This document shows positions 1 through 10,371 of a stretch of 20,655 bases of DNA, one piece after another. The DNA is taken from NCBI GenBank assembly GCA_051453625.1, contig JBOZIK010000001.1:172699116-172719770 (forward strand), given 5' to 3'. A model generated the notes under the pieces. The model did no database searches, was not told the origin of the DNA, and was given only the letters and a program-made list of their open reading frames with translations. This DNA comes from Welwitschia mirabilis (lineage: Eukaryota > Gnetophyta > Gnetopsida > Welwitschiales). Both the position numbers and the translations under genes were made by a program. Every line of letters starts with the position of its first letter. Within the stretch, counting starts at the first letter, position 1.

Positions 1-590
1 TCTATCAAAAGAAGATTAGGAATAAAATCTGAAAAAGTAAGTGAAGAAAAGGGAGTGTGTTTATAGTTTTACATGAAAGTTTTAGAGGCTTAACCTTAGG
101 AGTCAAAGAAGAAAACCTAGCAGCCCAATTGGATTACATGACTCCATTACAAAGATAATTCTTTCCATTCATAGAAAATAATTTTCATTCTGACTATTGT
201 GGAAATTAAAATGGGGCTTTCACTTCATATTAAAAGGTGATCCATCAGCTTTAGGCTCTGTAGTTAACTCCACAAACTCCATCCATGTCAGCAGTGTTGT
301 CATCCTGCCTGTCGTGGGAATGACAGAGGGGACAACAGGCTTCCTTATCTCCAATCTCAAAGATAAGTCAGTATTTTATATGATGAATTCTTCTTCTGAG
401 TATATAGTATCATAATAAGCCTAAGAAACCTTCAAATATGCTAAGAATTGCATAGTTCAATGATCATCCTGTCAGATCTCCATAATCGTCAGTATTGCAT
501 TCAAACCTATATAAATGTTCTGCAAAAGCACTCAAAATACACCATCAAATTCTTACATATTGGCATCACAACAAGAACTTTGTTTCAATG
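1..590. other. Unassigned region, no supportable gene
   Basis: I do not recognise a gene here. The stretch at about 200-400 is richer in GC than its surroundings and is open on both strands: a 72-codon plus frame at 197-415, and an overlapping minus frame of about 50 codons ending at the TGA complementary to 220-222. The minus frame reads like ordinary protein (it contains the run TLLTWMEFVELTTEPKADG), but it has no ATG at a sensible place and no flanking exons I can support. It could be a fragment of an old coding exon or of a transposon. Confidence that it is a real gene is very low. Confidence 0.3.
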
Positions 591-1000
591 TTTTTTCAAC
601 CCTATTTTCAAAATGACTTATAGGATAGATGTCTTTTAGTATATAGATGTATATAATACATGAAGTAGACATATTTCAACATTAAAGACATCTTTATAAA
701 ACTTACTTTTTGAGTTACTAAAGAATAGACATCTATCAACATGTCTTCACAAAACTAAAATTTGATTATAGAGAGCAGAACTTTTAAGATAAATATTTAA
801 TACATCAAACACATCTTCTATTAACTATTTGAAGTCAATAAAGATGTTTAATAGGTCACAAATTTTAATGATACTCTAATAGATCTTTTAACATCAAAGA
901 TGTATTTAACTAAAATAAGCCAACATCAACTAGGTTTACTAGACTTCTACTCGCAAAGTGGTATTAAAGCATCAAGGCATAAGTATAGATATTTGTAGAA
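590..1000 (+). repeat. Dispersed repeat A, copy 1 (GATGTC/GACATC-rich)
   Basis: This block aligns by eye with 2660-3065 in the same orientation, at very roughly 70 percent identity with small indels. Shared landmarks in order are CTTATTTTCAAGATGG-like sequence at the start, a paired GATGT / AGACAT block, CTTCACA-AACT, ACTTTTAAGA, ACACATC, GGAAAGATGT-like sequence, and CTAGGNNNACTAG near the end. Both copies hold about nine occurrences of an octamer of the type AGATGTCT or its complement AGACATCT, in alternating orientation. Such subterminal arrays are known from plant CACTA (En/Spm-type) DNA transposons, but I see no CACTA terminus, so the family is an inference. Ends are approximate. Confidence 0.75.
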
Positions 1001-1114
1001 GATTAAATTTGAATTTCAAAATATCATAAATATTAGTTTCATCTTTATTCTAATATGCCAATGAAGATTCTTAGGTTCTTAATTATCTTTAATAAAATTT
1101 AGGATTTCCCTTAT

Positions 1115-1126
1115 TAGTATCAGTTA
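1115..1126 (+). promoter_or_regulatory. Possible Ty1/copia primer-binding site (weak)
   Basis: TAGTATCAGTTA matches the initiator-tRNA-Met complementary site found in many plant copia elements at 8 of 12 positions, including the GTATCAG core. It lies about 120 bases upstream of the gag-like remnant, where such a site should be. An 8-of-12 match in AT-rich DNA can occur by chance, so position is the main support. Confidence 0.3.
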
Positions 1127-1239
1127 ATAAATAGATTACTTGAATGAAATAGATGTTATGATGTAGTCTATAATGTTTTCTTCAGTCCTATAAGTCATAC
1201 TATGCTGAATAGAAAATGAAATGGAAAATATAAATTAGA

Positions 1240-1670
1240 GAATAGGCACAATGCATTAGCCAAGATAATCATTTATACATTTGTTAGTAAAGCTATTGAG
1301 CTAGAATCATAGGGGAAAAATGTAAAGGATTGTTTTAATCAACTCAAAAATGAGTTCAAAGGTAGTCAAGAGAAGATCTAAATCAAATAGTTGAAGTACT
1401 GATTAGCATGTAAAAATCTCTACATCATAATAGATAAGTCCATTAAATCTTTTATTTAAGGAATGTATCAAGACATTAAAAATTTTAATAAATACAATTA
1501 TGAATTCACTGAAAAGAAAAATATATATATAATAGTTAAGACTCTCTATAATAATGCTAGGTAAAAGAGTGTAATGATTACTTTACTTCAAATAAAAGAT
1601 CTTAATGTTTTAATAGTTGATCCATTGGTTTCTCATATAAAAACATACAAGATTTAGAAAATAAAGTATT
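1240..1670 (+). pseudogene. Ty1/copia-type gag remnant (UBN2-like)
   Basis: Translated with stops ignored, this stretch resembles the capsid (UBN2) domain of plant copia gag. In the expected order it has a segment about alanine-rich storage or activation of the N-terminal half (ALAKIIIYTFVSKAIE), a spacer with a KDCFNQLKNEF segment where the family has its WD-L-Y block, DIKNFNKYN, then VKTLYN where the family has a V-KIL-SLP motif, and finally KDLNVLIVDPLVSHIKTYK, which fits the conserved KDLN-L-L-LI--L--HE tail. In a live element this protein packages the RNA in cytoplasmic particles. Here several in-frame stops and at least one shift break it, and no zinc knuckle, protease or pol follows. 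It lies between the two copies of repeat A. The tail motif is the best evidence; a chance match cannot be excluded. Confidence 0.45.
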
Positions 1671-1899
1671 TCTAAATGATCAGGTTTATTCTGTAAAGTT
1701 TCATACACTCTTCACAAGAAATCAAAACACATTGAAATTAAATACTATTTCATCAAAGATAAGATGAAGGAGGGAGTAATCATGCACAAGCACATTTTTA
1801 CAAATGAGAAAGTTGCTCATATGTTGATAAAAAAGATATCAATATGTAATATTTAATATTTCATGTTCAAATCAAACATGATTTTTGTGTCTTTAACAT
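1671..1899. other. No feature recognised
   Basis: AT-rich sequence between the gag-like remnant and the LTR-like block. No open frame of useful length and no motif I can name. Confidence 0.3.
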
Positions 1900-2340
1900 C
1901 TAGTTTTCACATTATCCCAAATAAGGGATTATTGGTGTAATTTGGTTTAATATGGAGACATCATATCCTTTGTATTATGGTTATTTCTTAATGTTATTGT
2001 CTAGAAATATTTAAGTTTAGGAAACATTATGTTATAAAAAAATATTAATGTGTCTTATAAGGGATCACATCCCACATGGATTAAAAAAGAGGAACAACTT
2101 TGAACCCCTTTATAAAAGACTTGACTAATTAATAAAATCAAAAAAGATTGATGCCTCTTAAAGAAAAGAATAAAATGGTAGAGAATTTGTGCTTGATTGG
2201 TTTTTTTCTTGATGTTTGTTTGACACTTTAAGTTGTCTTTATGCTTCATTTTATGCTTAAAAGATTGAAATAAGTTAGAATTCGTCATTGTTCTAGTTAC
2301 TTTATGCTTGAATAGTTTCATTCTCCATTTTTAAATCATG
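1900..2340 (+). mobile_element. LTR-like fragment with promoter region
   Basis: The block at 2053-2119 has CTTATAAGGGATCACATCCCACATGG, then a purine-rich GAGGAACAACTTTGAACCCC, then TTTATAAAAGAC. This order (a CCCACAT core, an AAC-rich spacer, CCCCTTTATA with a TATA box at 2111-2119) is a common arrangement in the LTR promoters of many plant retrotransposons. The sequence is on the plus strand, the same as the gag-like remnant before it. I could not fix LTR ends, target-site duplications or a partner copy. An 88-codon minus-strand open frame over 2055-2321 has no family resemblance and is treated as chance. Confidence 0.4.
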
Positions 2341-2659
2341 TTTTATTTAAATAATTCAAGATTCAAAGATTTCAAGAAATATTTCGAGAAATATCATGTC
2401 ATTGGGTTAAAATAAAAGTATATTTCATTAAATAATGAAGATTACAAGTTGCAGTTAAAAGATCTAATTAAAGATTAATGATGTTTCAAGATTTTTGTAA
2501 ATATTTAATCATTTAGAAATGTTATTATGTAATTTCATTAAAGAAGGAAAATGTTTCATATCTAAAGAAATATCATAAAAGAATTATGTTTTTAATGCAT
2601 TAAATTCACCTTTGAAGTGTTTTATTTAATTTAGATATGATAAGAAATGGGTTAGCCTT
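2341..2659. other. No gene; A/T-rich, possibly rest of the LTR-like block
   Basis: The sequence contains short near-repeats such as TTCAAGAAATATTTCGAGAAATATCATG at about 2372-2399 and a later AAGAAATATCATAAAAG at about 2565-2581. It reads like the continuation of the LTR-like block, but there is no terminal CA or primer-binding site to close it. Confidence 0.25.
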
Positions 2660-3065
2660 CAAATTTACCATTAGAACTTCATTTTAGCCTTTTTGAATCT
2701 TATTTTCAAGATGGCATGCAAGATAGATGTATTTCAATAGGTAGATGTCTATGATGCATGAAATAGACATCTGTTAGTCTTAAACACATCTTCACAGAAC
2801 TTAGTTTTTAAGTCATTAAATGATAGATACCTACCAATTTCAAAGATGTCTTTACAAAACTAGAATTTTACTATAGATAACAAAACTTTTAAGACAGATA
2901 TTAAACACATCAAAAACATCTATTTTTAACTATCTGAAATTAGGAAAGATGTCTAACAGATCAAAGGCATCTATGCTAATTTGAGATGTATGCAACTTAA
3001 ATAAGCTAAAATTAGCTAGGACCACTAGGCTTCTATTAAAAAGTAATAGAATAGTAGCTAAAGCC
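2660..3065 (+). repeat. Dispersed repeat A, copy 2 (GATGTC/GACATC-rich)
   Basis: This is the second direct copy of the repeat at 590-1000. It contains AGATGTCTATGATGCATGAAATAGACATCT at 2742-2771, whose ends AGATGTCT and AGACATCT form an 8-base inverted pair around a 14-base loop, and further AGATGTCT and ACATCT octamers through about 2990. The gypsy pol remnant begins just downstream without its reverse-transcriptase domain, so the repeat may mark an insertion or deletion edge. It could be a non-autonomous CACTA-like element or another repeat family. Ends are approximate. Confidence 0.75.
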
Positions 3066-3149
3066 ATAGAATCTAATTAGAGTAAAAAAAATTTTGGAAT
3101 TAGAAGGATTCTTAAGTGATTAATTAATAATTACTCGAATGTTAGATCA

Positions 3150-4960
3150 TTAATGATTAATGTAATAAAGAAGAACATACTCTTCAACTTTGATGTCAAA
3201 TTTATGAAAGCATTCCTTCATTTTAAACTCATCCTCATTACAATCTCCATAGTAAAATTTTTAAAATTAAAAATCAATTCACTATGATTACCAATTGATG
3301 TGAAAATAAAATAGAAGCATTCTTAATGTAATATGATCAAGTAATTGACTATGAGTTTAGTAAATTAAACAAACAAAAATATAATTAGCTTGTAAATGAT
3401 TTAGAACTATTAACCATTCATTCCTTGAAAATTTAGGGCAATGATCTTTTAATAGATAAATCTTATTTGAAAATTAATAATAAAAGTTTAAAATATTTAT
3501 AAAATTATCCTCAACTACGTAAGTATTTGAGACATTAAATGAAATTATTAGATGAATATAGCTTTAATACCAAATATACCTAAGTAAAGATAATAAACTT
3601 ATAGATTTCCTTGGTTACATATGTGTATATTCATTTGCATCATGAATTATAAAATGGTTAAAAAAATAAGAGTAAATACTTCAAGATGAGGTATTAAAAG
3701 TTACTTGAAAAAATCTAGTAAAAGAAAAAGATGTTCCTTTATACATCAACATATTAAATGAGATACTAATGAGAAAAAATAGAGTGTTCTTATTCATAGG
3801 TTCTTGGTGAAACCAAATCCTTAAACAAGCCTATAAATTTTGTATGATAGTCATTCTATATTTATGAAAACCTATATAATCCTTATAAAATAGCATTACT
3901 AGGAGGAAATAAAGTCTTAAATAAATAAGTTTGCAAAAATGTGTTTTAACCTATAATAAATCAAAGTAGAAAAACAAAATCATATTGGATTCTTAAATTC
4001 TTTGAGGATATCAATGTAAAAATGAGAAGATATAACTATGGATTTGATGATGTAGTTAATAAATAAAAATCATGATGTAGTTTTTATATAAGTTAATATA
4101 TTAATTAAAATGGCTTATTTCATTTCAATGAAGGCCACTATCATGATGGAAGAAGTTGCTAATCATTTTTCAAAATTATTTTTTCAAGTATTTGATACCT
4201 TGAATATCATTATTTTTAATAAATACCTACTTCATTTCAAGTTTTTAATAATAATTATTTAATTATCTTAATACTTAAGTCTTATTTCTTACAAAGAAAT
4301 GATCAAACCAAGAAATTCAATTATAACCTTAAAGACATTTTATAGAGTTATGTAGTATGTAATCTAGAAAGGTGGGAAGAACATATACACTTGGATAAGT
4401 TCACATATAATCAAGAATATTAAACATCTATATTATTCTCCTCATATAAGACCATGTATGAAATAAACTATTCTACTTTAATTAATTGGTCTAACCACTT
4501 TGTAAGGGAAAAAAGGATAATCAAAAAAGACATAGAATAGGGAGAAAATTATAAAGAAAGTTTAAAAATAATTGTAAGTTACTCAAGATAGGTATAAAAT
4601 TATTATAATCTTAAATATCCATGTTTTATTTTTAAAGATTAAGTATTACTATAATTCAAATACAAGAAAGCATATTTAAAGTTGAGGATATATAAAAAAG
4701 AACATGTATCTTTCTTTTGTGAATCATTTTCTATTGATAAAATAGGTAATTTACCTTACAAACTTAATTTTTTTAAAAACTTAAAATGAAATTAATTAAG
4801 TTTTTCATGGTAGTCTACTAAAACTATAATACATAAGGATGTATTATGAATATATTATAAATGGAAAAATCTTCTAGCAAGATCTATCATTATATTTTCT
4901 ATTAAAACTTTTAAAATTAAAGAAGCAAGTGAAAAGAAACTAAGGAATAAAATAAGGGAA
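3150..4960 (+). pseudogene. Ty3/gypsy pol remnant: RNase H and integrase
   Basis: Read in shifting plus frames, this follows gypsy pol from the end of reverse transcriptase to the integrase C-terminus. RNase H runs about 3190-3600: LPIDVKI with an Asp at 3297-3299, YEFSKLNKQKYN, LVNDLELLTI, then KINNKSLKYL, where the family's Asp before the KSLKY block is Asn, then LDEYSFNTKYT. The integrase zinc region is eroded (KMCFN near 3937). The catalytic core starts at GDITMD-like EDITMDLMM (4029-4049) and continues with MAYFISMKATIMMEEVANHF. The second catalytic Asp is Asn (4218-4220), and the Glu is replaced by Lys (4310-4312) in NDQTKKFN. LERWEEHIHLDKFTYNQEYQT follows near 4360-4420. Frames shift between 4224 and 4285. 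Tryptophan codons have become stops. The order and the FTYN-EYQTSI style fit a Tekay/Del-like or related chromovirus clade; I cannot see a clear chromodomain. Confidence 0.85.
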
Positions 4961-5194
4961 TTTTATTATAATGATCTTATTACAATCAACATAATAAAGA
5001 AAACTAGGATTATATGCATGAGAGTTATCTTAACTTATTTAAGAATGATGAAGAACAGAAAACTTTCTTTTTTGGGGGCTAGCATATTTAACTCTCTCCA
5101 TGCAAAGAAAATAGATGAATATTAATGTTATTAAGATACATAACAAAATTTATAGAAATTTCCTATAGAATAATAGTAATTTGAAAATGAATCA

Positions 5195-5240
5195 TAAGGA
5201 TAAGGGGAGGACTTCATTACATGTTGTAAATCCAAATCTT
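5195..5240 (+). mobile_element. Possible polypurine tract and 3' LTR start of the gypsy element
   Basis: AAGGATAAGGGGAGGAC at 5196-5212 is the only G-rich purine run after the integrase. It is followed by TGTTGTAAATCCAAATC starting at 5222. Many Tekay/Del-type elements have a purine tract and then an LTR opening with TGTAA and a run of Cs, so the order fits. I found no other copy of this LTR in the window, so the assignment rests on position and resemblance only. Confidence 0.3.
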
Positions 5241-6530
5241 AATATTATACACATTGGTTACTTTAATTTAAAAATTATTATGTAATATTGATGTAGTCAT
5301 TAATTTATAATAATACCATATTATTAGTAATGATTATGTTCTTCATATTATTAACAACAAGAGTTATTAGTTTAAATAAAAGTTATAATTATTATTTAAG
5401 ATATGTGATTCTTGTAGAAAGGGTGAAAAGTATATTACAAACTTTGATTAATGTTAAAATGGGTTATGTAATTGAGATGAAGAAAATATATGAAATTTGT
5501 AAATTCAAGTTGTATCTTTAACAAGTAAACCCGATCTATTAATGATCCCTTATAGTAGAGCTTAAAGGTATCACTAGCTAGCTAGTCATCGAACTAACTC
5601 CTCTAATTTAATAAATATTAGAATGAAAGAGAAAATTTATAAATGAAAATAATTCATTAAATTTATCTTTTTGTTTTTTTAGAGGTTAAAAAATAGGAGG
5701 GGTGTGTTAAAAGTAAATTCATAATGCAAAGAAATTAAAAAATAAGCAACTAAGAAAACATGGGGGAAAAACTAAGGGATAAGACTATGAAATAAAGCCT
5801 TATGGGATCACCTTCCTAGAATAATCTGTACTAGGAAAAAAATATCTCCTAAAAGGATGGTAGTGGAGACATAAATCCAAAAACAAGGAGCTAGAAAAAA
5901 AACAAAAAAAAAAGTGATATGTGGTAAATAACATGATGATCCACTTGATGGTTTTACTAAAAGTTGTTGGAAGTCAATAACTCATGTGTAGAAGAAATAT
6001 GAAAGAGAATCCTTATAAAGTAAAAGCACATAGAAGATTAAAGTGGAATACATAAATATTAAAAACCTTCACATATAAAGTAAAATAATCCATTAATTAA
6101 CTATGAAGTTCTAATCATATATCCTTAAGCATAGTGTGTTTAATCCATCACTTGAATTTAGCAAGTCTTTAATCTTTATTATAGAATTTATTCATGTAGT
6201 ATTTATCATGTCTACCTTACTAGATCACTCTCCTTTTCTCCCTCTTTATACTTGTTACTTTTTTTTAATAGTTTTTTGTAAGAATAATTTTATGACCTTC
6301 AACTATGAATGTATTGCTATCACATGTATAAATTACCTAGTTTATTCATTTTTGGAGTACCATAAAGTTTTACATGATACTCAAAACTAATTCTTTTTCT
6401 TTACCTTCTGATGCACCATTGAGCTCTCTACCTTTCCATGTGAGTAGGGTTCACTCTAAAAATTTTTATGGACTATGGAGGAACCCATCATAAAGTCATA
6501 AACCTATATAAAGTTATCATTGATGAAGTA
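5241..6530. other. Unassigned A-rich region
   Basis: I see no supportable gene. If the purine tract near 5200 is real, the first part would be the decayed 3' LTR of the gypsy element. Short open frames at 5330-5521 and 6136-6390 (plus strand) have no family resemblance and are what AT-rich DNA gives by chance. A CTAGCTAGCTAG palindrome lies at about 5576-5587. The stretch 5680-5920 is purine-rich on the plus strand. The part above about 6400 may be the end of the LINE on the minus strand. Confidence 0.3.
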
Positions 6531-6670
6531 GTTCTCCCATTAAATATCCATCTATTATACTTTAGTTAGATCCTCTAAAAGATTTCTATCATTAATTTTA
6601 ATAGCTTAACTAAAAATTAAAATAAAATAGGAAACAGTCCTCACATTAAATATCCATCTATTCTACTTTA
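6531..6670. repeat. Short direct repeat, 34 bp, offset 106 bp
   Basis: 6531-6564 and 6637-6670 match at 31 of 34 positions (core CATTAAATATCCATCTATT). The rest of the 106-base unit does not obviously repeat. The pair lies at the 3' end of the minus-strand LINE remnant. A local duplication or a filler-DNA repair scar would explain it; no function is implied. Confidence 0.7.
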
Positions 6671-8500
6671 TTGATTTAGTATACCTCTTGTGGATTAAGA
6701 GGTTTCTTATCAAGATTTCTCTCTATGTAGGATCTTAGATGTTCAACAATTATAGGTAAGTCTATTATTTTGCATTATCTGATTATATTGATGTGATCTT
6801 TTAGATTCTTTTATATTTCTAGTACATGCATCTCATCCATGGCTTAATTGCCTATAACTAAGCCTCCAATCAAGTGTAGCTACTAAACTAGGGACTTAAG
6901 ATTAGGAATTACATAGGGTACATCTGGTTGCATGCTTGGGTTTTATGACATTTTCTTAGATGATTAAGTGAATATAGGATCTATTATCCATTCTAATCTA
7001 GAGAAAAATATGGACTATATGATAAATATTATTTAAATTAAGGTTAAAGAAGTTATCATGATGATGATATAAATTGAAATACAACTTAGGACTACTTACT
7101 AGCATGCGCTTCTTAGAAAAAGAAAGGAAATAACCTCTCTAGATGAATAACTTACTCTCAATTTTATACATAATGGGGTAATACTAGCTCAAATAAGAAG
7201 TGGAAAAACTACCTCTTTTAGATCAAAGGATATTATAAATGAGTGTTTCTATTTTCTATAAAAAATTAAGAAGGAACATATGGGTCTTGTCCTAGTTTTA
7301 CTTTAAGCTTATTACTTCTTTGAACATGTCCATCGCTTGTTTTACTTTTCTATCTCCCAAGAATAAATCTTGAAAAATTATGAGGATGTCATCAGCATAT
7401 TTAAATATCTATAGTTTCTAAGGAAAGGTATATTTGATTTCTATCTTGGCTAAGCACTTATTAAGGTTGTCCTTCACTATAATATAAAGGAATAGGAATA
7501 GAAAATTATCTAATTAAATTCCTCTTTTTAGATTAAATTTTTTAGAAATATTATTTTGAAAATGCACCTTCAAACTAATGGATGTAAAGCTATATGAAAT
7601 TAAACACTTAAATCAATTTGAAAATCCCAAATTATCAAAGATGAATTCTAGGATTTTTTAGTTTGCTCAGCCATAAGATTTAGCTTGATCTATCTTAATC
7701 ATATAAAATACTTTACTAATCAAGCATGCCTAATGAATTATCTTATGGGCTATAATCACATTATCTAAGATATTACTTTCTAAGATAAAACCTTAGTAAT
7801 CCTTGTTAATGACTAAAGGGAGAAGGGGATGATAATGATAAAGTAAGACCTTTAAAATCAATTTATAAAAGCATGATCATAAACTAATAAAATAGCAATC
7901 TACTAATGGAAAAGACCTAATTTATCTTAGGAAGGAAGATTAAGGTCTTATATTTTCAATTTTTTTGAAAAAGTGCTAAATTAGTATCCTTTTTTAGATG
8001 ATTTACATTGCATTCTTATGGATAATATCTAGTATACCTTTATAAAAATGAAATTCTAGCCATATAGGCCTCGCACCTTATTATTTTAGAAGTGTCTTAA
8101 TGATGCTTTGAATTTCCTCTTTGGTGGAAGTTTTCTAGAGCCTAATGTTCTCTAGTTTAAGATGCAAGCTAGGATCAGATTCTTTAGAAGTTAAGGGTTT
8201 ATTTAGTTCTTATATAAAAATAGATTTAAAAGTACTAAAATACTACTTCTAAATATTTTCTTATTATTTAAGAAAGTAATCACATCTTTCTTTTCCCTCC
8301 ACTAGCTAGTCCTAATGTGAAATTATCTTAAGTTGATATATTATTCTTTACATTACCTCTATTTATCTCTTTAATTCTAATAGATTATTTTTTCTTAAAT
8401 GGCTATTCTAGCCTCTTTTTCATAGTTTATCATTTCCTTGATAATTTCATCTAATTCTAGGAGTTATTCCATTAATTAATGGTTTTATATTAGATCATCT
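6650..8500 (-). pseudogene. LINE (L1-type) reverse transcriptase remnant
   Basis: On the minus strand this reads in order as an L1-like ORF2 from the region before the RT to beyond it. A segment LASGGKRK near 8290-8315 fits the block that follows the endonuclease, and TSTKEEIQSIIKTLL near 8100-8140 fits the RT N-terminal region. ESNILDNVIIAHKIIH (about 7735-7785) is followed by KIDQAKSYG at 7670-7696, RT motif A, with the first catalytic Asp kept and the second family Asp now Gly. LEFIFDNLGFSN follows, then LKRGI and the YADD box at 7388-7399, intact and in the same frame as motif A. Downstream, KIESKLFI and IWENVIKPKHATRC fit the region after the RT domain. An active element would copy its RNA at a nicked target in the nucleus. 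Stops and frameshifts make it dead. Endonuclease sequence is not clear; the 5' end may reach about 8900, where the Athila-type LTR begins. Confidence 0.85.
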
Positions 8501-8940
8501 AGATGTTTCTATCTGTTTGGTAATCACAAGAATTTTCCCACATATTAATACATTCATTAAAACTATTTTAATTATAAAGCCAAGGCTTGACTTAATTGCC
8601 TTTATTCTCTTTTAGCCATTTCAAATATGATCCAGTTATTTTGTAATTTCTTATCTCTAAGTTTACACACTTTTAAATATAAATAGAGGATATTTATAGT
8701 AGATGAATTTCCATTCATAGATTATTATATGATGGTTCGATATCACCAATGGAATGGCCTACTTGATGGGGAACCATAACTTTTAGAAATATTCCAATAG
8801 TAGAATTCTATTTAGACATGATCCTCTTTAGAGTAGACTTAGCCTTGATATTTTCTAGGTGAAATATGTAAGAGGGATGAGTATTTCTATCATGAAACCC
8901 ACATTTTCCATCTTCTTAAATAAATATTATTCTACCACTA
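8501..8940 (-). other. Possible 5' extension of the LINE, unclear
   Basis: This is between the recognisable LINE body and the LTR. Minus-strand translations give only scattered weak resemblance to an L1 endonuclease C-terminus and the linker after it (for example a WLKRIKAIKSSLG-like segment near 8600 if one stop is ignored). It is the expected place for that part of ORF2, but nothing here would identify it alone. Confidence 0.3.
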
Positions 8941-10370
8941 TGTTGCGAGGCTAAATTGGCTAGTTTAATAGTGTTGTTGAAGTGTGATTTTAGGTATATT
9001 TGATAATTAAAAGGAATTTTAAGATATATAAAGATGACTAAATGAACATCAATTTTTGATACTATGAATCTTTTCCTGATATATTTCAAGTACCTTAACT
9101 TATCTAGAGCATCATGGATTTAATTTAGATCTATAAATGATGATCAACCTAGCTAAAACATGGAAAAGAAGTGTTGTTGATCTAATCATCTAGATCTTAT
9201 TCAAAGAATAAAAGCTAATTATTAAGTCAAAGAACAACATGAAGATGGTTATGATTAATAATCATGATAAATAAAATGTGTACTATTAAAATCAACTCCT
9301 TGGAAAGATCTTAGAATGAGTCAATAAATGTATAATCCATGATCAAATTCACAAGACATCTAATCATAACTAATGCACTTATAAAGGGTAAAGGAAGGCC
9401 AATTCTACTAGAATAAAGCATTATAGATCAAAATAAAGTCTAATTATGGTAATTTAAGAAGAAAAAGCTTCAATACAAAAGCCATCTCCTTAATCGTCTA
9501 GGCAACATCAAAAGACAACTAGTAGAAATAGAAAAATAAAAAGACTATTGTTCATCTTATCATCTAAATGATACTACCAAATGAATGATAGTTAGCCATT
9601 ATAAGATAAAATCATGTGTCATTCACCTAGGCATCTAGACAACATCTAATAGGATGATAGATCTAACAAATCTAAAACTTACACCTCGACTATGAAATAA
9701 ATGATATAATTACTTCTTTTTAATTACTACTCCTTCATGACTGAAAGTATTAATCCAAAACTACAAATACTCCTCTTAGATTATTTATTTCTTATTTTTT
9801 TGCATTAATTATTCTTTTAATAAATTATAATTAAAATAGAAAAGGGATCCATATAGTATAAGAGAGAACTATACCTTGGTGTTGGGCTATTTTTTGTCCA
9901 TTGAGTGATGAATACTTTAAGCTAATGTAAGAACAATGTGATTTATGAAAGATTATTTTGTCTCTACTACTTTCTCTCTTATCTTATTTATACTTTCTAT
10001 TAGTTATAATTAAATTGATATTAATTTATAAGTGATATATATTAGATGTCTAATCATGTGATAATAGATTAATTAACTTAGTAAGTAAACTACGTTTAGC
10101 ATTGCATTTCATTTGTGCATTACATTTGGCATTGCATTATCATTTATTTTTATTATAAAATTAAAATAAAAAATAATTTGGCTTTTTTCCCCTTAATAAA
10201 GTAGTTTTTTAGATGTTCTTAAGATTCCTCTCTAGAGTACGAAATTTGGGTTAACTCCCGATAGTAATGTGTGCTAATGTGTATTTGTATGAATTAGATA
10301 CTAAGGCTATAGATTATTATTAAAGATTATTAATTGAAGAATAAAAGAACATAATATTTACTCTAATGAA
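8941..10370 (+). mobile_element. Athila-like gypsy 5' LTR
   Basis: This block of about 1.43 kb aligns from end to end with 17617-19086 in the same orientation. Landmarks shared in order are TGTTGCGAGGCTAAATTGGC / TGTTACAAGGCCAAATTGGC at the start, ATCATGGATTTAATTTAGAT / ATCATGGATCCAATTTACAA, AATGCACTTATAAAGG / AATGCACTTGCAAAGG, GGATCCATATAGTATAAGAG-like sequence, TTTAAGCTAATGTAAGAACA in both, and TTTCTCTCTTATC in both. By eye the aligned parts are roughly 70-80 percent identical. The end is set by the primer-binding site next to it and by loss of similarity. The middle (about 9470-9670) has imperfect internal repeats around CATCTAGNCAACATC. A short GCATTGCATTTCATTTGTGCATT run at 10099-10135 is expanded compared with the other copy. 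The exact start is uncertain because TGTT is preceded by ACTA in both copies. Confidence 0.8.
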
Positions 10371-10371
10371 T

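Noticed and set aside
2055-2321. Minus-strand open frame of 88 codons
   Set aside because: It overlaps the LTR-like promoter block on the other strand and has no family features.
5330-5521. Plus-strand open frame of 63 codons
   Set aside because: Ile/Tyr/Lys-rich chance frame in AT-rich DNA after the gypsy pol remnant, with no motif.
5576-5587. CTAGCTAGCTAG palindrome as a possible regulatory site
   Set aside because: A simple 4-base repeat with no context linking it to a gene or element end.
6136-6390. Plus-strand open frame of 84 codons with hydrophobic stretches
   Set aside because: The hydrophobic look comes from T-rich sequence; no homology recognised and no gene context. It lies near the 3' end of a minus-strand LINE.
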